Source of the DNA: Halieaceae bacterium UBA5085
GTDB lineage: Bacteria > Pseudomonadota > Gammaproteobacteria > Pseudomonadales > Halieaceae
Direction: 5' to 3'
NCBI GenBank assembly: GCA_002414665.1
Contig: DIAF01000012.1
Span: 12,219 to 61,806, forward strand
DNA length: 49,588 bases
This document shows, one piece after another, positions 48,650 to 49,588 of this stretch (the stretch's first letter is position 1; every line of letters starts with the position of its first letter). Position numbers and translations under genes: made by a program. The notes under the pieces are model-generated. The model ran no database searches. It was not told the origin of the DNA and saw nothing but the letters and a program-made list of their open reading frames with translations.

Positions 48650-49588
48650 TTAAAAGCTCCTAGACCAGGTTTCTCGGCCATACAGCAACTCCGCGGCGTA
48701 CGAGGCCCCCATACCGACCGCAGGACCAATATAATGTCCTGTAGATCCATCCGACATTATATATTCGTATTCAGCACCACCGTAAAATTGAGCGCTTACA
48801 TTGATGGATCCGCCCCACCCCACCAAACCTGAGCGTGGCCCATCATAGATTAATCTTCCAATAGTTCCTGAAGCCCCTACGGCAAGACCACCCTGAATTC
48901 CGGCAAAACGAATATGAGACATTCCATTTCGATCAATAGCTATCATTCCCCCGCCAACCAAACCAACACCGGCTGCAGCAGATAGTTCATAAACGAGGGC
49001 ATGGGTTTGATCTGTAGATAAATCCATTGAACTAATATAGTCACTTCCGTATTTACGGAAATTATCAGTTAAGTCACCTAAGCTATCTGCATTGTCATCA
49101 ACCCAAGAGTTGAAACCATCTAAAGCTTTTTGCCTGTAATCCTTTTGTGCAACCGGATTCCCTTTTCCATCATCTTGATCTCCAGTGTTGGAAAAAAGAG
49201 AACTAAAGTCAAAATTTGGAATTTCGCCGATATTAAATGCAAAATTGTAATCGAAGTTGTTAGGGAAATACGAGAAGGCTGCTCCAAAATCCAACCTCGG
49301 CGCAGTAACAATAATCTCCGGCAGACAAAAACCGTGTGAATGATCAAAGCTGCCATTGCAATTAGTATAGCCACTCGGGTCCGTATATTTGAGCGGATTA
49401 TTATAAGCATAGGAATAGCGATTGTAGTTCTGTGCGTTTTCGGGCGCCTGGGTCACCGGATCAGGACTCAACATCCTCCCAAGGCTCGGGCTGTATAACC
49501 GACCGTTCATGTGAATGATCCCCACATCATCCAGATGCTCGTGGCCCGTGTAGCCGCGTCTCTCGAAGCTGGCGACCGGGCCGGGCTG
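48650..49588 (-). CDS. RHS-repeat protein, C-terminal part (5' end outside the window)
   Basis: The frame is open to the window edge, so only the last 312 residues are seen. They begin RRGYTGHEHLDDVGIIHMNG and run through the RHS core signature LSPDPVTQAPENAQNYNRYS, NNPLKYTDPSGY. The following 230 residues are a variable tip without a recognised domain: an Asn/Asp/Phe-rich start, a helical part (YRQKALDGFNSWVDD), and a Gly-rich end (VGLVGGGMIAIDRNGM, GAEYEYIMSDGSTGHYIGPAVGMG). RHS proteins encapsulate their tip and deliver it to other cells or use it in contact toxicity. The tip's low G+C content marks it as exchanged. It is followed by a membrane protein gene and the displaced module. Confidence 0.88.
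   Translation of the reverse strand, partial: QPGPVASFERRGYTGHEHLDDVGIIHMNGRLYSPSLGRMLSPDPVTQAPENAQNYNRYSYAYNNPLKYTDPSGYTNCNGSFDHSHGFCLPEIIVTAPRLDFGAAFSYFPNNFDYNFAFNIGEIPNFDFSSLFSNTGDQDDGKGNPVAQKDYRQKALDGFNSWVDDNADSLGDLTDNFRKYGSDYISSMDLSTDQTHALVYELSAAAGVGLVGGGMIAIDRNGMSHIRFAGIQGGLAVGASGTIGRLIYDGPRSGLVGWGGSINVSAQFYGGAEYEYIMSDGSTGHYIGPAVGMGASYAAELLYGRETWSRSF
49383..49555 (-). repeat. RHS-core direct repeat, in the full-length gene
   Basis: The counterpart of 47971-48143, encoding the YTGHEH to TDPSG core just before the variable tip. Recombination between the two would swap the tips and drop the intervening DNA (about 1.4 kb). Confidence 0.88.

Noticed and set aside
1..49588. tRNA, rRNA, CRISPR, insertion-sequence or phage elements
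   Set aside because: I read for cloverleaf patterns, evenly spaced repeats, transposase motifs and phage genes and found none. This was by eye, so short non-coding RNAs could be missed.

Overview
The window is dense, G+C-rich proteobacterial chromosome. It has short intergenic gaps, many 1-4 bp stop/start overlaps and no rRNA, tRNA, IS element, phage gene or CRISPR array that I can recognise. The gene set (dapA-bamC, dapD-dapE, rsmJ, yajQ, sppA, a 67K-type protease, a TPP-riboswitch thiamine receptor operon, sulfotransferase/PAPS genes, steroid-like SDR and thiolase genes) points to an aerobic, probably marine gammaproteobacterium. A Halieaceae/OM60-like or Pseudomonas-related lineage is my inference from gene content, not a measured placement.

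Layout. 1-1.5 kb: panE (-) and yajQ (+). 1.57-5.66 kb (-): thiamine uptake and salvage operon with a sigma70-like promoter, a TPP riboswitch, a hairpin that can hide the Shine-Dalgarno sequence, a TonB receptor, a small thiamine-binding-type protein, a PnuC/PnuT transporter and a thiamine-kinase-like phosphotransferase. 5.7-8.7 kb (+): GAF plus degenerate GGDEF protein, beta carbonic anhydrase, NAD-dependent epimerase, and a 58-residue membrane peptide. 8.8-13.0 kb (+): sulfation module (DUF1214 protein, sulfotransferase, cysC, sat) closed by a strong hairpin. 13.05-16.8 kb: TlpA-like lipoprotein (-), then arsC-like, wrbA, DUF2069 and sppA, all overlapping. 16.8-22.2 kb (-): RND pump with adaptor, and an MscS channel.

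22.3-31.8 kb is an accessory catabolic stretch. It holds a MaoC hydratase; a tightly coupled Nudix / Tat-exported flavoprotein / cytochrome c / CoA-lyase operon; a thiolase-fold plus DUF35 pair; an AraC regulator divergent from an NmrA-like reductase with a membrane protein; and an SDR of the 3-alpha-hydroxysteroid dehydrogenase type. 31.8-35.9 kb (-): lipid-transport ABC operon of Mla/Mce type (STAS-permease, ATPase, MCE protein, auxiliary lipoprotein) preceded by a DUF3806-like exported protein. 36.0-38.8 kb (+): dapA, bamC and a metallo-beta-lactamase-fold hydrolase. 38.7-39.25 kb (-): leucine-rich-repeat lipoprotein. 39.35-42.4 kb (+): a divergent class III nucleotide-cyclase-like protein followed immediately by an HD-type phosphohydrolase, then rsmJ. 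42.4-44.1 kb: two divergent SDRs. 44.06-46.6 kb (-): dapD, dapE and an ArsC-like reductase.

46.6-49.6 kb (-) changes character. It is visibly A+T-richer and holds the C-terminal end of an RHS protein running off the window edge, a membrane protein behind it, then a displaced 'orphan' RHS C-terminal module with its own membrane protein, joined by a 173-bp direct repeat of the RHS core. This looks like a polymorphic-toxin/immunity cassette array.

The parts most worth following up are the cyclase-like/HD pair, the RHS orphan array with two membrane-protein immunity candidates, the sulfation module, the thiolase-DUF35 pair lacking the usual GHP histidine, and the flavoprotein-cytochrome-CoA-lyase operon.
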